Shown here one piece after another: positions 25,948 to 33,163 of a stretch of 33,163 nucleotides of DNA. Source of the DNA: Burkholderiales bacterium. Lineage in GTDB: Bacteria; Pseudomonadota; Gammaproteobacteria; Burkholderiales; SG8-39. Below the pieces are notes generated by a model. It was not told the DNA's origin. It made no database searches and worked only from the letters and a program-made list of their open reading frames with translations. The stretch's first letter is position 1, and every line of letters begins with the position of its first letter. The stretch is taken from positions 1 through 33,163 of the forward strand of contig JAHDYJ010000039.1 of assembly GCA_023383795.1 (NCBI GenBank), read 5' to 3'. A program made the position numbers and the translations under genes.

Positions 25948-25974
25948 TGGACAGCGGGAGATACGGGCTAGAAT
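25948..25974 (+). promoter_or_regulatory. Candidate yicC-gmk promoter in the kinase-yicC divergent region
   Basis: TGGACA (25948-25953) and TAGAAT (25969-25974) are separated by 15 bp, about 98 nt upstream of the yicC ATG. The spacer is short, so this is tentative. The remaining 25798-26071 region is GC-rich with no gene. Confidence 0.3.
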
Positions 25975-26071
25975 AGCGGCCTCCGCGGCGGATTGTCTGA
26001 GTTTGACCCGCCAAAGTAAAGCGCGGCCGTCCCGCTTTCGAGCACATTACGACAACACTTCCACGCGCCAC

Positions 26072-26938
26072 ATGGTCCGGAGCATGACCGGCTACGCAGC
26101 GCTGACCCGGGAGCTGCCCCATGGTCTGCTGCAGCTCGAGCTGAAGAGCGTCAACGGCCGCTATCTCGACATCCAGTTCCGGATGACGGAGGAGCTGCGC
26201 GCCGCGGAGCCGCAGCTGCGCGAGCTCGTCTCCGCGTCGGTGTCCCGCGGCAAGGTCGACTGCCGCCTCTCGTTCGCCGCCAAGCCGCTCGCGCGCGAGG
26301 ACGCACGCGTGGATGCGGCCCAGCTCGCGCGCCTGGCGCGCCTCGCGGCGGAGGTGCGCAAGGCGCTCCCGGACGCGCAGCCGCTGCGCGTGTCCGAGGT
26401 GCTGCACTGGCCGGGCGTGCTGGCGGAGGACGGCGACGTCGCGAGCGAGCTGCGCGACGCGGCGCTCGCCGCCATGCAGGACGCGCTCGGCGAGCTCGCC
26501 GGATCGCGCGAGCGCGAGGGCGAGAAGCTCGCCGCGATGATCCGCGAGCGCGTCGCGCTGATCCGCGCGCGGCTCGCCGAGCTCGGGCCGCTGGTGCCCC
26601 AGGCGATCGCCGCCTACGAGGACAAGCTCGCCGCGAAGCTGCGCGAGGCGCTGGCAAGCGCCGACGAGGAGCGCATCCGGCAGGAGATCGCCGTGTTCGG
26701 CGTGCGCATCGACGTCGCCGAGGAGCTCTCGCGGCTCGCCGCGCACCTGGACGAGGTGGAGCGCGCCCTCGGCGCCGGCGGCGCGGTCGGCAAGCGGCTC
26801 GACTTCCTGATGCAGGAGCTCAACCGGGAGGCGAACACCCTCGGCTCGAAGTCGGTGTCGCGCGAGCTCTCCGCCGCGGCGCTCGAGTTCAAGCTCGCGA
26901 TCGAGCAGATGCGCGAGCAGGTGCAGAATCTGGAGTAA
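26072..26938 (+). CDS. yicC: YicC-family endoribonuclease
   Basis: Member of the YicC family, described as an endoribonuclease acting on RNA turnover in E. coli. The protein has 288 residues. The start is the ATG at 26072, giving MVRSMTGYAALTREL, the family start (usually M-x-x-SMTGF/Y). The YicC_N domain contains LELKSVNGRYLDIQFRM. The DUF1732-type C-terminal domain contains RIRQEIAVFGVRIDVAEELSRLAAHLDEVE and the hallmark GKRLDFLMQELNREANTLGSKS, ending with IEQMREQVQNLE. No Shine-Dalgarno is visible. yicC-gmk-rpoZ-spoT is a conserved order. The stop is followed by repeat element 5. Confidence 0.94.
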   Translation: MVRSMTGYAALTRELPHGLLQLELKSVNGRYLDIQFRMTEELRAAEPQLRELVSASVSRGKVDCRLSFAAKPLAREDARVDAAQLARLARLAAEVRKALPDAQPLRVSEVLHWPGVLAEDGDVASELRDAALAAMQDALGELAGSREREGEKLAAMIRERVALIRARLAELGPLVPQAIAAYEDKLAAKLREALASADEERIRQEIAVFGVRIDVAEELSRLAAHLDEVERALGAGGAVGKRLDFLMQELNREANTLGSKSVSRELSAAALEFKLAIEQMREQVQNLE

Positions 26939-27117
26939 GGAGTTGGCAGTTGGCGGTCGGCAGCCGGCAGTTGGGGCGGTGGCGGTGCGCGCCCGCGCAG
27001 GCAGTAGTACCGCGCCCGCACCCGCCGTGATGCATACCATTCTTGAATGAACGCGATGCCAGATTGAGTGGCGCACCGAACCGGCACTGCCCACTGTTCA
27101 CTGCCCACTGACCACTT
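26939..27117 (+). repeat. Heptad element 5 (yicC/gmk junction)
   Basis: The left arm (26941-26976) after the yicC stop is a run of heptads AGTTGGC, GGTCGGC, AGCCGGC and AGTTGGG. The right arm (27085-27117) has CACTGCC, CACTGTT, CACTGCC, CACTGAC units, the reverse complement of (GGGCAGT)n. The arms are complementary in register but imperfect. The centre (about 26990-27084) has no gene. The right arm ends 7 nt before the gmk ATG, and no Shine-Dalgarno is visible. Confidence 0.88.
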
Positions 27118-27124
27118 TCGTTTC

Positions 27125-27733
27125 ATGCACGGTCTTCTCTTCATCGTCTCGGCGCCTTCCGGTGCAGGCAAGTCCTCGCTGGTGAACGCGGGCATCGCCG
27201 GCGACCCGAACCTCGAGCTCTCGATCTCGTACACGACGCGCGCGCCCCGCCCGGGCGAGGCGGACGGCCGCGAGTACCACTTCGTCGACGGTGCCGCCTT
27301 CATGCGCATGCTCGAGGCGGGCGAATTCCTCGAGAGCGCCGAGGTGCACGGCAACCTGTACGCGACCTCGCAGCGGCAGATCGAGCGCGCGCGCGCCGCG
27401 GGCCGCGACGTCGTACTGGAAATCGACTGGCAGGGCGCGCAGCAGGTGCGCCGCGCCTTCCCCGACGCGGTGAGCATCTTCATCGCGGCGCCGTCGATCG
27501 CCGAGCTGCGCGCGCGCCTGGTCAAGCGCGGACTGGATTCGCCGGCGGTCATCGAGCGGCGCCTGGAGGCGGCCGTGGACGAGATGAGCCACGTCGCCGA
27601 GTTCGATTATGTTATTATTAACAAGGACTTCGATGAGGCGCTCAAGGACCTCAGCGCGATCGTGCGGGCCTCCCGGCTGCGCCTGGCGCAGCAGTGCGCG
27701 CGCCATCCCGAAGTCTTCGACGCGCGCGTGTGA
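27125..27733 (+). CDS. gmk: Guanylate kinase
   Basis: Phosphorylates GMP to GDP with ATP. The ATG at 27125 gives 202 residues; the frame is open upstream, but that part is repeat-encoded. The P-loop is SAPSGAGKSSL (8-18). GMP-binding segments are SYTTRAPRPGEADGREYHFV and EFLESAEVHGNLYAT. The ATP-lid region contains RLVKRGLDSP, and the C-terminus has FDYVIINKDFDEALKDL. A small AT-rich patch in that last segment (27605-27625) stands out but leaves the protein normal. rpoZ follows 42 nt later. Confidence 0.96.
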   Translation: MHGLLFIVSAPSGAGKSSLVNAGIAGDPNLELSISYTTRAPRPGEADGREYHFVDGAAFMRMLEAGEFLESAEVHGNLYATSQRQIERARAAGRDVVLEIDWQGAQQVRRAFPDAVSIFIAAPSIAELRARLVKRGLDSPAVIERRLEAAVDEMSHVAEFDYVIINKDFDEALKDLSAIVRASRLRLAQQCARHPEVFDARV

Positions 27734-27775
27734 GAGACTCGCGCCGATGAGAGACCAACGCAGACAGGAAACGAC

Positions 27776-27985
27776 ATGGCACGCATCACCGTCGACGATT
27801 GCCTGAAGCGGATTCCGAACCGCTTCCAGCTCACCCTCGCCGCGACGTATCGCGCGCGCCAGCTCGCGCAGGGCGGCTCGCCGCTGATCGAGACCTCGCG
27901 CGACAAGCCCACCGTGATCGCGCTGCGCGAGATCGCCAGCGGCAAGGTCGGGGCGGAGATGCTGAACCGCGTGAACGTCAGTTGA
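27776..27985 (+). CDS. rpoZ: RNA polymerase omega subunit
   Basis: Small subunit that helps assemble RNA polymerase and forms part of a ppGpp-binding site in proteobacteria. The protein has 69 residues. The sequence is canonical: [30 protein letters not shown] and [18 protein letters not shown] good Shine-Dalgarno (AGGAAA) precedes the ATG. Its position between gmk and spoT is standard in proteobacteria. Confidence 0.97.
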   Translation: MARITVDDCLKRIPNRFQLTLAATYRARQLAQGGSPLIETSRDKPTVIALREIASGKVGAEMLNRVNVS

Positions 27986-28036
27986 CCGTGCAGCCCGCGT
28001 GCGCGAGGGGTGCACGCATCCGGGGGATCTCCTGAC

Positions 28037-30280
28037 GTGGCCTTGGCCGGCAAAGGAAGCATCCAACGCCTGCGCCACGCGGTGTCGCTGTTCGGCGGAT
28101 CGCGCCGGACGGCCGAGCGCAAGCGCGAGCGCGCCGCCGAGGGCGCGCCGGCGGCGCCGGCGGCGCCGCGAGCGACCAGCCTGGCGGAGCTGAAGTCCGC
28201 GGTCGCGAGCTACCTCAAGCCGGCCGACCTCGCCCGCCTCGAGGAGGCCTACCAGTTCAGCGACCGGGCGCACGAGGGCCAGTTCCGCAAGAGCGGCGAG
28301 CCCTACATCCAGCACCCGGTCGCGGTCGCCGCGATCCTGTCGCAGTGGCAGCTCGACGCGCAGACGCTGGTCGCGGCGCTCCTGCACGACGTCCTCGAGG
28401 ACACCGAGGTCGCGAAGGACGACATCGCGAAGCGCTTCGGCAAGCCGGTCGCCGACCTGGTCGACGGCGTCTCCAAACTCGACCGCATCGAGTTCCAGTC
28501 GGCGCAGGACGCGCAGGCCGAGAACTTCCGCAAGATGTTCCTCGCGATGGCGCGCGACGTGCGCGTCATCCTGATCAAGCTCGCCGACCGGCTGCACAAC
28601 ATGCGCACGCTGGACGCGGTCTCGCCGGCGCAGCGCCGGCGCGTCGCGCGCGAGACGCTGGAGATCTACGCCCCGATCGCCAACCGGCTCGGCCTGGACA
28701 CGCTCTACCGCGAGATGCAGGAGCTCGCGTTCAAGTACCTGTATCCGCTGCGCTTCGCGACGCTCGCCAAGGCGGTGAAGGCCGCGCGCGGCAACCGCCG
28801 CGAGGTGGTCGGCAAGATCATGGAGGCGATCCGGCAGAAGCTCGCGGCATCCGACATCGAGGCCACGGTCACCGGCCGCGAGAAGCACATCTACTCGATC
28901 TACAAGAAGATGGTCGAGAAGCACCTCTCGTTCAGCGAGGTGCTCGACATCTACGGCTACCGGGTCGTCGTGAACGACGTTGCGTCCTGCTACCTCGCGC
29001 TCGGCGCCCTGCACGCGCTGTACAAGCCGGTGCCGGGCAAGTTCAAGGACTACATCGCGATCCCGAAGGTGAACGGCTACCAGTCGCTGCACACCTCGGT
29101 GATCGGCCCGTTCGGCATGCCGCTCGAGGTGCAGATCCGGACCTGGGACATGCACCGCATCGCCGAGACCGGCGTCGCGTCGCACTGGGTGTACAAGGAC
29201 GACCAGGCGACGCTCTTCGAGGTGCAGCAGCGCACGCACCGCTGGCTGCAGTCGCTGGTCGAGATCCAGGACGCGAGCGGCGACCCGGCCGAGTTCCTCG
29301 AGCACATCAAGGTCGACCTCTTCCCGGAGGAGGTCTACGTCTTCACGCCGCGCGGCGAGATCAAGTCGCTGCCGCGCGGCGCGACCCCGGTCGACTTCGC
29401 CTACGCGGTGCACACCGACGTCGGCAACCGCACGGTGGCGGCGAAGGTGAACTACGAGCTCGTCCCGCTGCGCACCGAGCTCAAGAACGGCGACCAGGTC
29501 GAGGTGATCACGGCCGCGCATGCCAACCCGAACCCGGCGTGGCTCTCCTACGTGAAGACCGGCAAGGCACGCTCGCAGATCCGCCACTTCCTGAAGACGA
29601 TGCAGTTCGAGGAGTCGGCGGCGCTCGGCGAGCGGCTGCTGAACCAGGCGCTGCGCGGGCTGGACGCCGAGCCCGCAGCGATCGAGCCCGAGCGCTGGGA
29701 CAAGCTGGTCCGCGAGACGAGCGCCCGCTCCCGCCAGGAGATCCTCGCCGACATCGGGCTCGGCAAGCGCCTGCCGGCGATCGTGGCGCGCGAGCTGCTC
29801 GCGCTCGCCGCCGAGTCGGAGGAAGGGCGTCCGGGCGGCTCGATCGTGATCCGCGGCTCCGAGGGCATGGCGGTCCAGTTCGCCAAGTGCTGCCGCCCGA
29901 TCCCCGGCGACCCGATCATCGGTTTCATCAAGAAGGGCCAGGGCCTGGTCGTGCACACGCACGACTGCCCGACCGCGGCCAAGTCGCGCTCGGATCCGGA
30001 GAAGTGGATCGACGTCGAGTGGGATCCGGAGACCGAGAAGATGTTCGACGTCGGCGTGAAGGTCACCGCCGCGAACCAGCGCGGCGTGCTGGCGAAGGTG
30101 GCGGCGGCGATCGCCGATGCCGGCTCCAACATCGACAACGTCAGCATGGACGAGGAGCGCGGCATGTACACGACGATGCAGTTCACGATCCAGGTGGCCC
30201 GCCGGCAGCATCTTGCCCAGGTGATGCGCAGCCTGCGCCGGGTGCCGGAGGTCGTGCGGGTCGCGCGACAGCGCGACTGA
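28037..30280 (+). CDS. spoT: Bifunctional (p)ppGpp synthetase/hydrolase SpoT
   Basis: Controls the stringent response by making and hydrolysing (p)ppGpp. The start is uncertain: the GTG at 28037 follows a GGGGGA and gives 747 residues; an in-frame GTG at 28010 would add nine. Counting from 28010, the HD hydrolase domain has intact HDVLEDT (126-132). The synthetase domain contains KHIYSIYKKM and IYGYRVVV, and the charge motif KFKD (344-347), of the RXKD type found in bifunctional enzymes and not the EXDD type of RelA. TGS (VYVFTPRGEIKSLPRGATPVDFAY) and C-terminal ACT (VKVTAANQRGVLAKVA) domains follow. A basic linker of about 30 residues and an Ala/Pro stretch precede the HD domain. Confidence 0.95.
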   Translation: MALAGKGSIQRLRHAVSLFGGSRRTAERKRERAAEGAPAAPAAPRATSLAELKSAVASYLKPADLARLEEAYQFSDRAHEGQFRKSGEPYIQHPVAVAAILSQWQLDAQTLVAALLHDVLEDTEVAKDDIAKRFGKPVADLVDGVSKLDRIEFQSAQDAQAENFRKMFLAMARDVRVILIKLADRLHNMRTLDAVSPAQRRRVARETLEIYAPIANRLGLDTLYREMQELAFKYLYPLRFATLAKAVKAARGNRREVVGKIMEAIRQKLAASDIEATVTGREKHIYSIYKKMVEKHLSFSEVLDIYGYRVVVNDVASCYLALGALHALYKPVPGKFKDYIAIPKVNGYQSLHTSVIGPFGMPLEVQIRTWDMHRIAETGVASHWVYKDDQATLFEVQQRTHRWLQSLVEIQDASGDPAEFLEHIKVDLFPEEVYVFTPRGEIKSLPRGATPVDFAYAVHTDVGNRTVAAKVNYELVPLRTELKNGDQVEVITAAHANPNPAWLSYVKTGKARSQIRHFLKTMQFEESAALGERLLNQALRGLDAEPAAIEPERWDKLVRETSARSRQEILADIGLGKRLPAIVARELLALAAESEEGRPGGSIVIRGSEGMAVQFAKCCRPIPGDPIIGFIKKGQGLVVHTHDCPTAAKSRSDPEKWIDVEWDPETEKMFDVGVKVTAANQRGVLAKVAAAIADAGSNIDNVSMDEERGMYTTMQFTIQVARRQHLAQVMRSLRRVPEVVRVARQRD

Positions 30281-30287
30281 GCCATCC

Positions 30288-30307
30288 GTCCCGCGCGGCC
30301 GCGGGAC
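30288..30307. other. GC-rich hairpin downstream of spoT
   Basis: GTCCCGCG and CGCGGGAC form a perfect 8-bp stem with a CGGC loop, 7 nt after the spoT stop. No U-run follows, so it may be a transcript 3'-end stabiliser or a Rho-type stop site; a true intrinsic terminator is not supported. Confidence 0.45.
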
Positions 30308-30332
30308 GACCGACAACCAGGAGGAGGAGACG

Positions 30333-31118
30333 ATGAAGGTCGGCACGAACGGCGTCCAGATCAACTACGAAGTCGAGGGCGACGGACCCTGGATCACGCT
30401 CTCCCACTCGCTCGCGTGCAACCTGCACATGTGGGACGAGCAGGCGGCGGTGCTCGCGAGGCACTTCAAGGTGCTGCGCTTCGACACGCGCGGCCACGGC
30501 AGGAGCGACGCGCCGGCCGGCCCCTACTCGCTCGAGATGCTGGCCGACGACCTGAAGGGCCTCTTCGACGCGCTCGGCGTCAGGAGCACGCACTTCGTCG
30601 GGCTCTCGATGGGCGGCATGATCGGCCAGGTGTTCGCGCTCAAGTACCCGGGCATGCTGAGCACGCTGGTGCTCGCCGACACCACCAGCCGCTATCCGGC
30701 CGAGGCCGCCGGCGTCTGGGCCGATCGCATCAAGGTGGCCGAAACGAAGGGAATGGAGCCGCTGGTGCAGCCGACGCTCGAGCGCTGGTTCACCGAACCC
30801 TTCCGCAAGTCGAATCCGGGCAAGGTGCAACGGATCGCCGAGATGATCCGCACGACGCCGGTGCCGGGCTACGTCGGCTGTTCGCACGCGATCCCGAAGA
30901 TCAACGTCTCGGCGCGGCTGCGCGAGCTCGACGCACCGGCGAAAGTCATCGTCGGCGAGCAGGACATGGGAACCCCGGTCGCGATGGCGCGCGAGATCCA
31001 CGAGAGCTACCCCGGCTCGGAGCTCTTGATCATCCCCTCGGCGGCGCATCTCGCGAACGTCGAGCAGCCCGAGGCGTTCAACGCCGCGCTGGCGGACTTC
31101 CTCGCCAAGCATCGCTAG
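30333..31118 (+). CDS. Alpha/beta hydrolase, 3-oxoadipate enol-lactonase-like
   Basis: Soluble alpha/beta-fold hydrolase of 261 residues, resembling PcaD. The oxyanion region is LSHSLACNLHMWDEQ. The nucleophile elbow is GLSMGG (Ser92), the acid is Asp211 in GEQDMGTP, and the catalytic His239 is in AAHLANVEQPEAF, a segment shared with enol-lactonases. A very strong Shine-Dalgarno (AGGAGGAGGAG) precedes the ATG. The 3' neighbours are SDR, MarR and acyl-CoA dehydrogenase genes, so the substrate may be a ring-cleavage lactone or thioester from CoA-linked aromatic degradation. I do not assign pcaD because no other beta-ketoadipate genes are seen. Confidence 0.85.
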   Translation: MKVGTNGVQINYEVEGDGPWITLSHSLACNLHMWDEQAAVLARHFKVLRFDTRGHGRSDAPAGPYSLEMLADDLKGLFDALGVRSTHFVGLSMGGMIGQVFALKYPGMLSTLVLADTTSRYPAEAAGVWADRIKVAETKGMEPLVQPTLERWFTEPFRKSNPGKVQRIAEMIRTTPVPGYVGCSHAIPKINVSARLRELDAPAKVIVGEQDMGTPVAMAREIHESYPGSELLIIPSAAHLANVEQPEAFNAALADFLAKHR

Positions 31119-31141
31119 CACGACGGCGCGCCGCCGCGATG

Positions 31142-31170
31142 CTTCAGGGTTAATATATTCACCCCTGAAG
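31142..31170. promoter_or_regulatory. Palindromic operator and -10 region, probable MarR site
   Basis: CTTCAGGG (31142-31149) and CCCTGAAG (31163-31170) are a perfect 8-bp inverted repeat around an AT-rich centre (TTAATATATTCAC). The centre holds a -10-like TAATAT or TATATT. It is the only strongly AT-rich spot in the region and lies upstream of the SDR-marR genes, so autoregulation by that MarR protein is likely. A Shine-Dalgarno-like AAGGAAA overlaps the right arm. Confidence 0.6.
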
Positions 31171-31181
31171 GAAATCCCGCC

Positions 31182-31289
31182 ATGCCTGCGAGCATTCTCA
31201 GCAGACGTCACGCCGTAGCAACGGGCGGCGGCCGCGACGGGCGCACACCCGCGGCCGCCGCCCGCGAGGAATCGACGTGTCCGGCCTGA
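31182..31289 (+). other. Candidate leader ORF 1 (35 residues)
   Basis: An ATG behind AAGGAAA opens a 35-residue frame whose middle reads RRHAVATGGGRDGR, a damaged copy of the SDR Rossmann motif [13 protein letters not shown]. It ends at TGA (31287-31289), 10 nt after the start of the next leader frame. It may be the original SDR start disrupted by the duplication, or a translated leader. Confidence 0.3.
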
Positions 31290-31413
31290 CCGGACGTCAC
31301 GCCGTAGCAACGGGCGGCGGCCGCGACGGGCGCACACCCGCGGCCGCCGCCCGTGAGGAATCGACGTGTCCGGCCTGACCGGACGTCACGCCGTAGTGAC
31401 GGGCGGCGGCCGC
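31204..31413 (+). repeat. 89-bp tandem duplication upstream of and entering the SDR gene
   Basis: Copy A (31204-31292) and copy B (31293-31381) are identical except for one base (C at 31265, T at 31354). A third, partial copy (from 31382, about 32 bp, two mismatches) is the real SDR coding start. Each full unit holds a perfect 14-bp stem with a 13-nt loop (31223-31236/31250-31263, and 89 bp later), a GAGGAA ribosome-binding site, a GTG and the first SDR codons. Confidence 0.95.
31277..31378 (+). other. Candidate leader ORF 2 (33 residues)
   Basis: A GTG with GAGGAA upstream starts the same residues as the SDR ([10 protein letters not shown]) but continues ATGGGRDGR and ends at TGA (31376-31378), 10 nt inside the SDR gene. 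It is created by copy B of the 89-bp unit and overlaps leader ORF 1 and the SDR start. Confidence 0.25.
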
Positions 31414-32139
31414 GGCATAGGCGCCGAGATCGCGCAGGCGCTCGTGGCCGCCGGCGCCACGGTCACGCTCCTCGGCCGCGACGCGGCGCGCCTCGCCGCG
31501 CAGGTCGAGGCGCTCGGCGGCGCGGCGATCGCCGCCGCGGCGAGCTGCGACGTCGCCGACGAGCGCTCGGTGCAGGCGGCCTTCGCCGACATCCGCGCGC
31601 GCCACCCGCACGTCGACATCCTCGTCAACAACGCAGGGCAGGCCGACAGCGCGCCGATCTCCAGGACAGACCTCGCGCTTTGGGAGCGCATGCTCGCGGT
31701 GAACCTCACCGGCACGTTCCTCTGCACGCGCGAGGCGCTGCCCGCGATGGCGAAGCGCGGATGGGGCCGGGTCGTGAACGTCGCCAGCACCGCCGGGCTG
31801 GTCGGCTACCCGTACGTCGCGGCCTACTGCGCCGCCAAGCACGGCGTGATCGGACTCACCCGCGCGGCCGCGCTCGAGACGGCGAAGAGCGGCGTGACGG
31901 TGAACGCGGTCTGCCCGGGCTACACCGAGACCGACATCGTCAAGGACGCGGTGGCAAACATCTTGCAGAAGACGGGCAAGAGCGAGGCCGAGGCGCGCGC
32001 CGCGCTCGTCAGCCGCAATCCGCAGGGGCGCATGGTGCGCCCCGAGGAGGTCGCGAACGCCGTGCTGTGGCTCTGCCTGCCGGGCGCCGAGGCGATCACC
32101 GGCCAGGCGATCGCCGTCGCCGGGGGGGAGGTGACGTGA
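31366..32139 (+). CDS. SDR-family NAD(P)-dependent oxidoreductase
   Basis: Short-chain dehydrogenase of 257 residues, probably acting on a 3-hydroxyacyl-CoA or a similar intermediate given its neighbours. The cofactor motif is TGGGRGIG (12-19), NNAG is present, and the catalytic triad is Ser141, Tyr154 and Lys158 (YCAAK). The C-terminal FabG-like part has GYTETDIV and [16 protein letters not shown]. The start is GTG 31366 with GAGGAA five bases upstream, inside the third partial copy of an 89-bp tandem repeat. The stop overlaps the marR GTG (GTGA). FabG is unlikely because there is no fatty-acid synthesis context. Confidence 0.9.
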   Translation: MSGLTGRHAVVTGGGRGIGAEIAQALVAAGATVTLLGRDAARLAAQVEALGGAAIAAAASCDVADERSVQAAFADIRARHPHVDILVNNAGQADSAPISRTDLALWERMLAVNLTGTFLCTREALPAMAKRGWGRVVNVASTAGLVGYPYVAAYCAAKHGVIGLTRAAALETAKSGVTVNAVCPGYTETDIVKDAVANILQKTGKSEAEARAALVSRNPQGRMVRPEEVANAVLWLCLPGAEAITGQAIAVAGGEVT

Positions 32140-32645
32140 GCGAGCACGCGCCGGCGCCCGGCCGGGTCGACCGCGAGTCGCGCCTCGCGCACGGCGACCA
32201 CGAGGCGCTGCGGCTGTGGCTGCGCCTGCTCACCTGCAGCAGCCTGGTCGAGGCATCGGTGCGCTCGCAGCTGCGCCGCGACTTCAACTGCACGCTGCCG
32301 CGCTTCGACCTGATGTCTCAGCTCGAGCGCCATCCCGAAGGCCTGCGCATGGGCGAGCTCTCGCGCCGCATGATGGTGACCGGCGGCAACGTCACCGGCA
32401 TCGCCGACCAGCTCGTCAAGGAAGGCCTCGTGACGCGCGAGGCGCCGCCGGACGACCGGCGCGCCTTCGTGGTCAAGCTGACGCCCGCGGGCCGCAAGGC
32501 GTTCCTGCGCATGGCCGGGGCGCACGAGGCCTGGGTGGCGCGGCTGTTCGCCGGTCTGCCGGCCGTGGAGCGGCGCCAGCTCCACGCGCTGCTCGCCAAG
32601 CTGAAGGACAGCGTGACGGCGTCCGCACGCAGCGAGGCCGCGTGA
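32136..32645 (+). CDS. MarR-family transcriptional regulator
   Basis: Winged-helix regulator of 169 residues. The DNA-binding part contains [46 protein letters not shown], and the wing is [17 protein letters not shown], with the conserved D-x-R-R. Flanking helices form the dimerisation domain. The start is a GTG in a GTGA overlap with the SDR and has a strong GGAGGTGA ribosome-binding site. The stop overlaps the acyl-CoA dehydrogenase start in the same way. MarR proteins in such operons often respond to acyl-CoA thioesters; that is inference. Its likely operator is the palindrome at 31142-31170. Confidence 0.9.
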   Translation: MSEHAPAPGRVDRESRLAHGDHEALRLWLRLLTCSSLVEASVRSQLRRDFNCTLPRFDLMSQLERHPEGLRMGELSRRMMVTGGNVTGIADQLVKEGLVTREAPPDDRRAFVVKLTPAGRKAFLRMAGAHEAWVARLFAGLPAVERRQLHALLAKLKDSVTASARSEAA

Positions 32646-33163
32646 GTGGCGGCAACGACGCGGGCGCGGCGCGCAAACCGGCCATGAGCGACAGGACCTA
32701 TCTCGACTGGCCGTTCTTCGAGCCGCAGCACCGCGCGCTCGAGGAGGCGCTCGATGCCTGGGCCGGGCAGGCACTCGACGCGGTCGCGCCGCACGGCGAC
32801 GTCGACGCCGCGTGCCGCAGGCTGGTCGCCGCGCTGGGCGAGGGCGGCTGGCTGCGCTACTGCGTGCCCGCAGCGCACGGCGGCGCGCTGCCCGCGCTCG
32901 AGTCGCGCTCGCTCTGCCTGATCCGCGAGACGCTCGCGCGACGCGACGGCCTCGCCGACTTCGCCTTCGCGATGCAGGGGCTCGGCTCCGGGGCGATCAC
33001 GCTCGCCGGCTCCGACGCGCTCAGGCAGCGCTACCTGCCGCGCGTCGCGCGCGGTGCGGCGATCGCCGCGTTCGCGCTGTCCGAGCCCGACGCCGGATCG
33101 GACGTCGCGGCGATGAGCACCTCCGCGCGCGCCGCCGGCGACGGGATCGTGCTCGACGGCACG
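32642..33163 (+). CDS. Acyl-CoA dehydrogenase family protein (partial, 3' end outside window)
   Basis: The frame stays open from the GTG at 32642 (GTGA overlap with marR) to the window end, 174 codons. An ATG at 32684 ([17 protein letters not shown]) is an equally good start. The diagnostic acyl-CoA dehydrogenase segment [15 protein letters not shown] (FAD/substrate site) is present near codon 150, and [13 protein letters not shown] earlier. The N-terminal helix bundle is complete as far as seen. The active-site glutamate would lie beyond the window. The family resemblance and operon suggest CoA-thioester oxidation in aromatic or branched-chain acid degradation. Confidence 0.88.
   Translation, partial: MSGGNDAGAARKPAMSDRTYLDWPFFEPQHRALEEALDAWAGQALDAVAPHGDVDAACRRLVAALGEGGWLRYCVPAAHGGALPALESRSLCLIRETLARRDGLADFAFAMQGLGSGAITLAGSDALRQRYLPRVARGAAIAAFALSEPDAGSDVAAMSTSARAAGDGIVLDGT

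Noticed and set aside
27098..30364. Long minus-strand open frame (1088 codons) opposite gmk, rpoZ and spoT
   Set aside because: Antisense shadow of three conserved genes, with no domain seen and repetitive Arg/Asp/Leu composition.

Overview
The window is a very GC-rich, densely packed bacterial chromosome segment carrying almost only core genes. The gene orders (glyQ-glyS-gmhB-plsC-DUF45 hydrolase-gloA; lptD-surA-rsmA divergent from amgK-murU; pepP-ubiH-dusB-fis-purH; purD-hemF; kinase-phosphatase-rph-rdgB-hemW divergent from yicC-gmk-rpoZ-spoT) are those of Betaproteobacteria. LPS genes (gmhB, lptD, surA) and ubiquinone synthesis (ubiH) show a Gram-negative, respiring cell. I cannot name a genus. 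No phage, IS, CRISPR, tRNA or rRNA was found.

Layout. 1-5425 (+): glycyl-tRNA synthetase subunits, heptose-bisphosphate phosphatase, acyltransferase, metallohydrolase, glyoxalase I. 5494-10131 (-): rsmA, surA, lptD (outer-membrane biogenesis and 16S rRNA dimethylation; the usual pdxA is missing). 10491-16498 (+): amgK-murU cell-wall sugar recycling, an unknown 147-aa protein, pepP, ubiH, then dusB-fis behind its own promoter. 16647-20535 (+): purH, purD, hemF. 20532-25797 (-): a HAD hydrolase, hemW, rdgB, rph, and a PP2C phosphatase with a Ser/Thr kinase. 26072-30280 (+): yicC, gmk, rpoZ, spoT. 30333-33163 (+): an alpha/beta hydrolase, an SDR, a MarR regulator and the start of an acyl-CoA dehydrogenase, which look like the edge of a CoA-dependent (possibly aromatic acid) degradation operon.

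The most unusual feature is a family of intergenic elements made of 7-bp repeats (GGG plus 4 nt). Five + strand gene junctions (glyQ/glyS, glyS/gmhB, fis/purH, purH/purD, yicC/gmk) are filled by a G-rich heptad arm starting at the upstream stop codon, a non-repeated centre, and a complementary C-rich heptad arm ending 2-14 nt before the next start codon. At glyQ/glyS the arms form a perfect 24-bp inverted repeat that also encodes the end of GlyQ. At glyS/gmhB the G-rich arm is a perfect G-quadruplex motif of seven G-runs. Four of the five downstream genes have no visible Shine-Dalgarno sequence, so the elements may work as RNA switches at the junction, or may be selfish or slippage-generated repeats.

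A second unusual locus is upstream of the SDR gene: a MarR-type operator palindrome is followed by an 89-bp tandem duplication that carries the SDR ribosome-binding site, start codon and a strong hairpin. It creates two short leader reading frames that overlap each other and the SDR gene. Other points are a REP-like repeat that supplies the surA start codon, a GmhB lacking most of its zinc ligands, and frequent GTGA stop/start overlaps.
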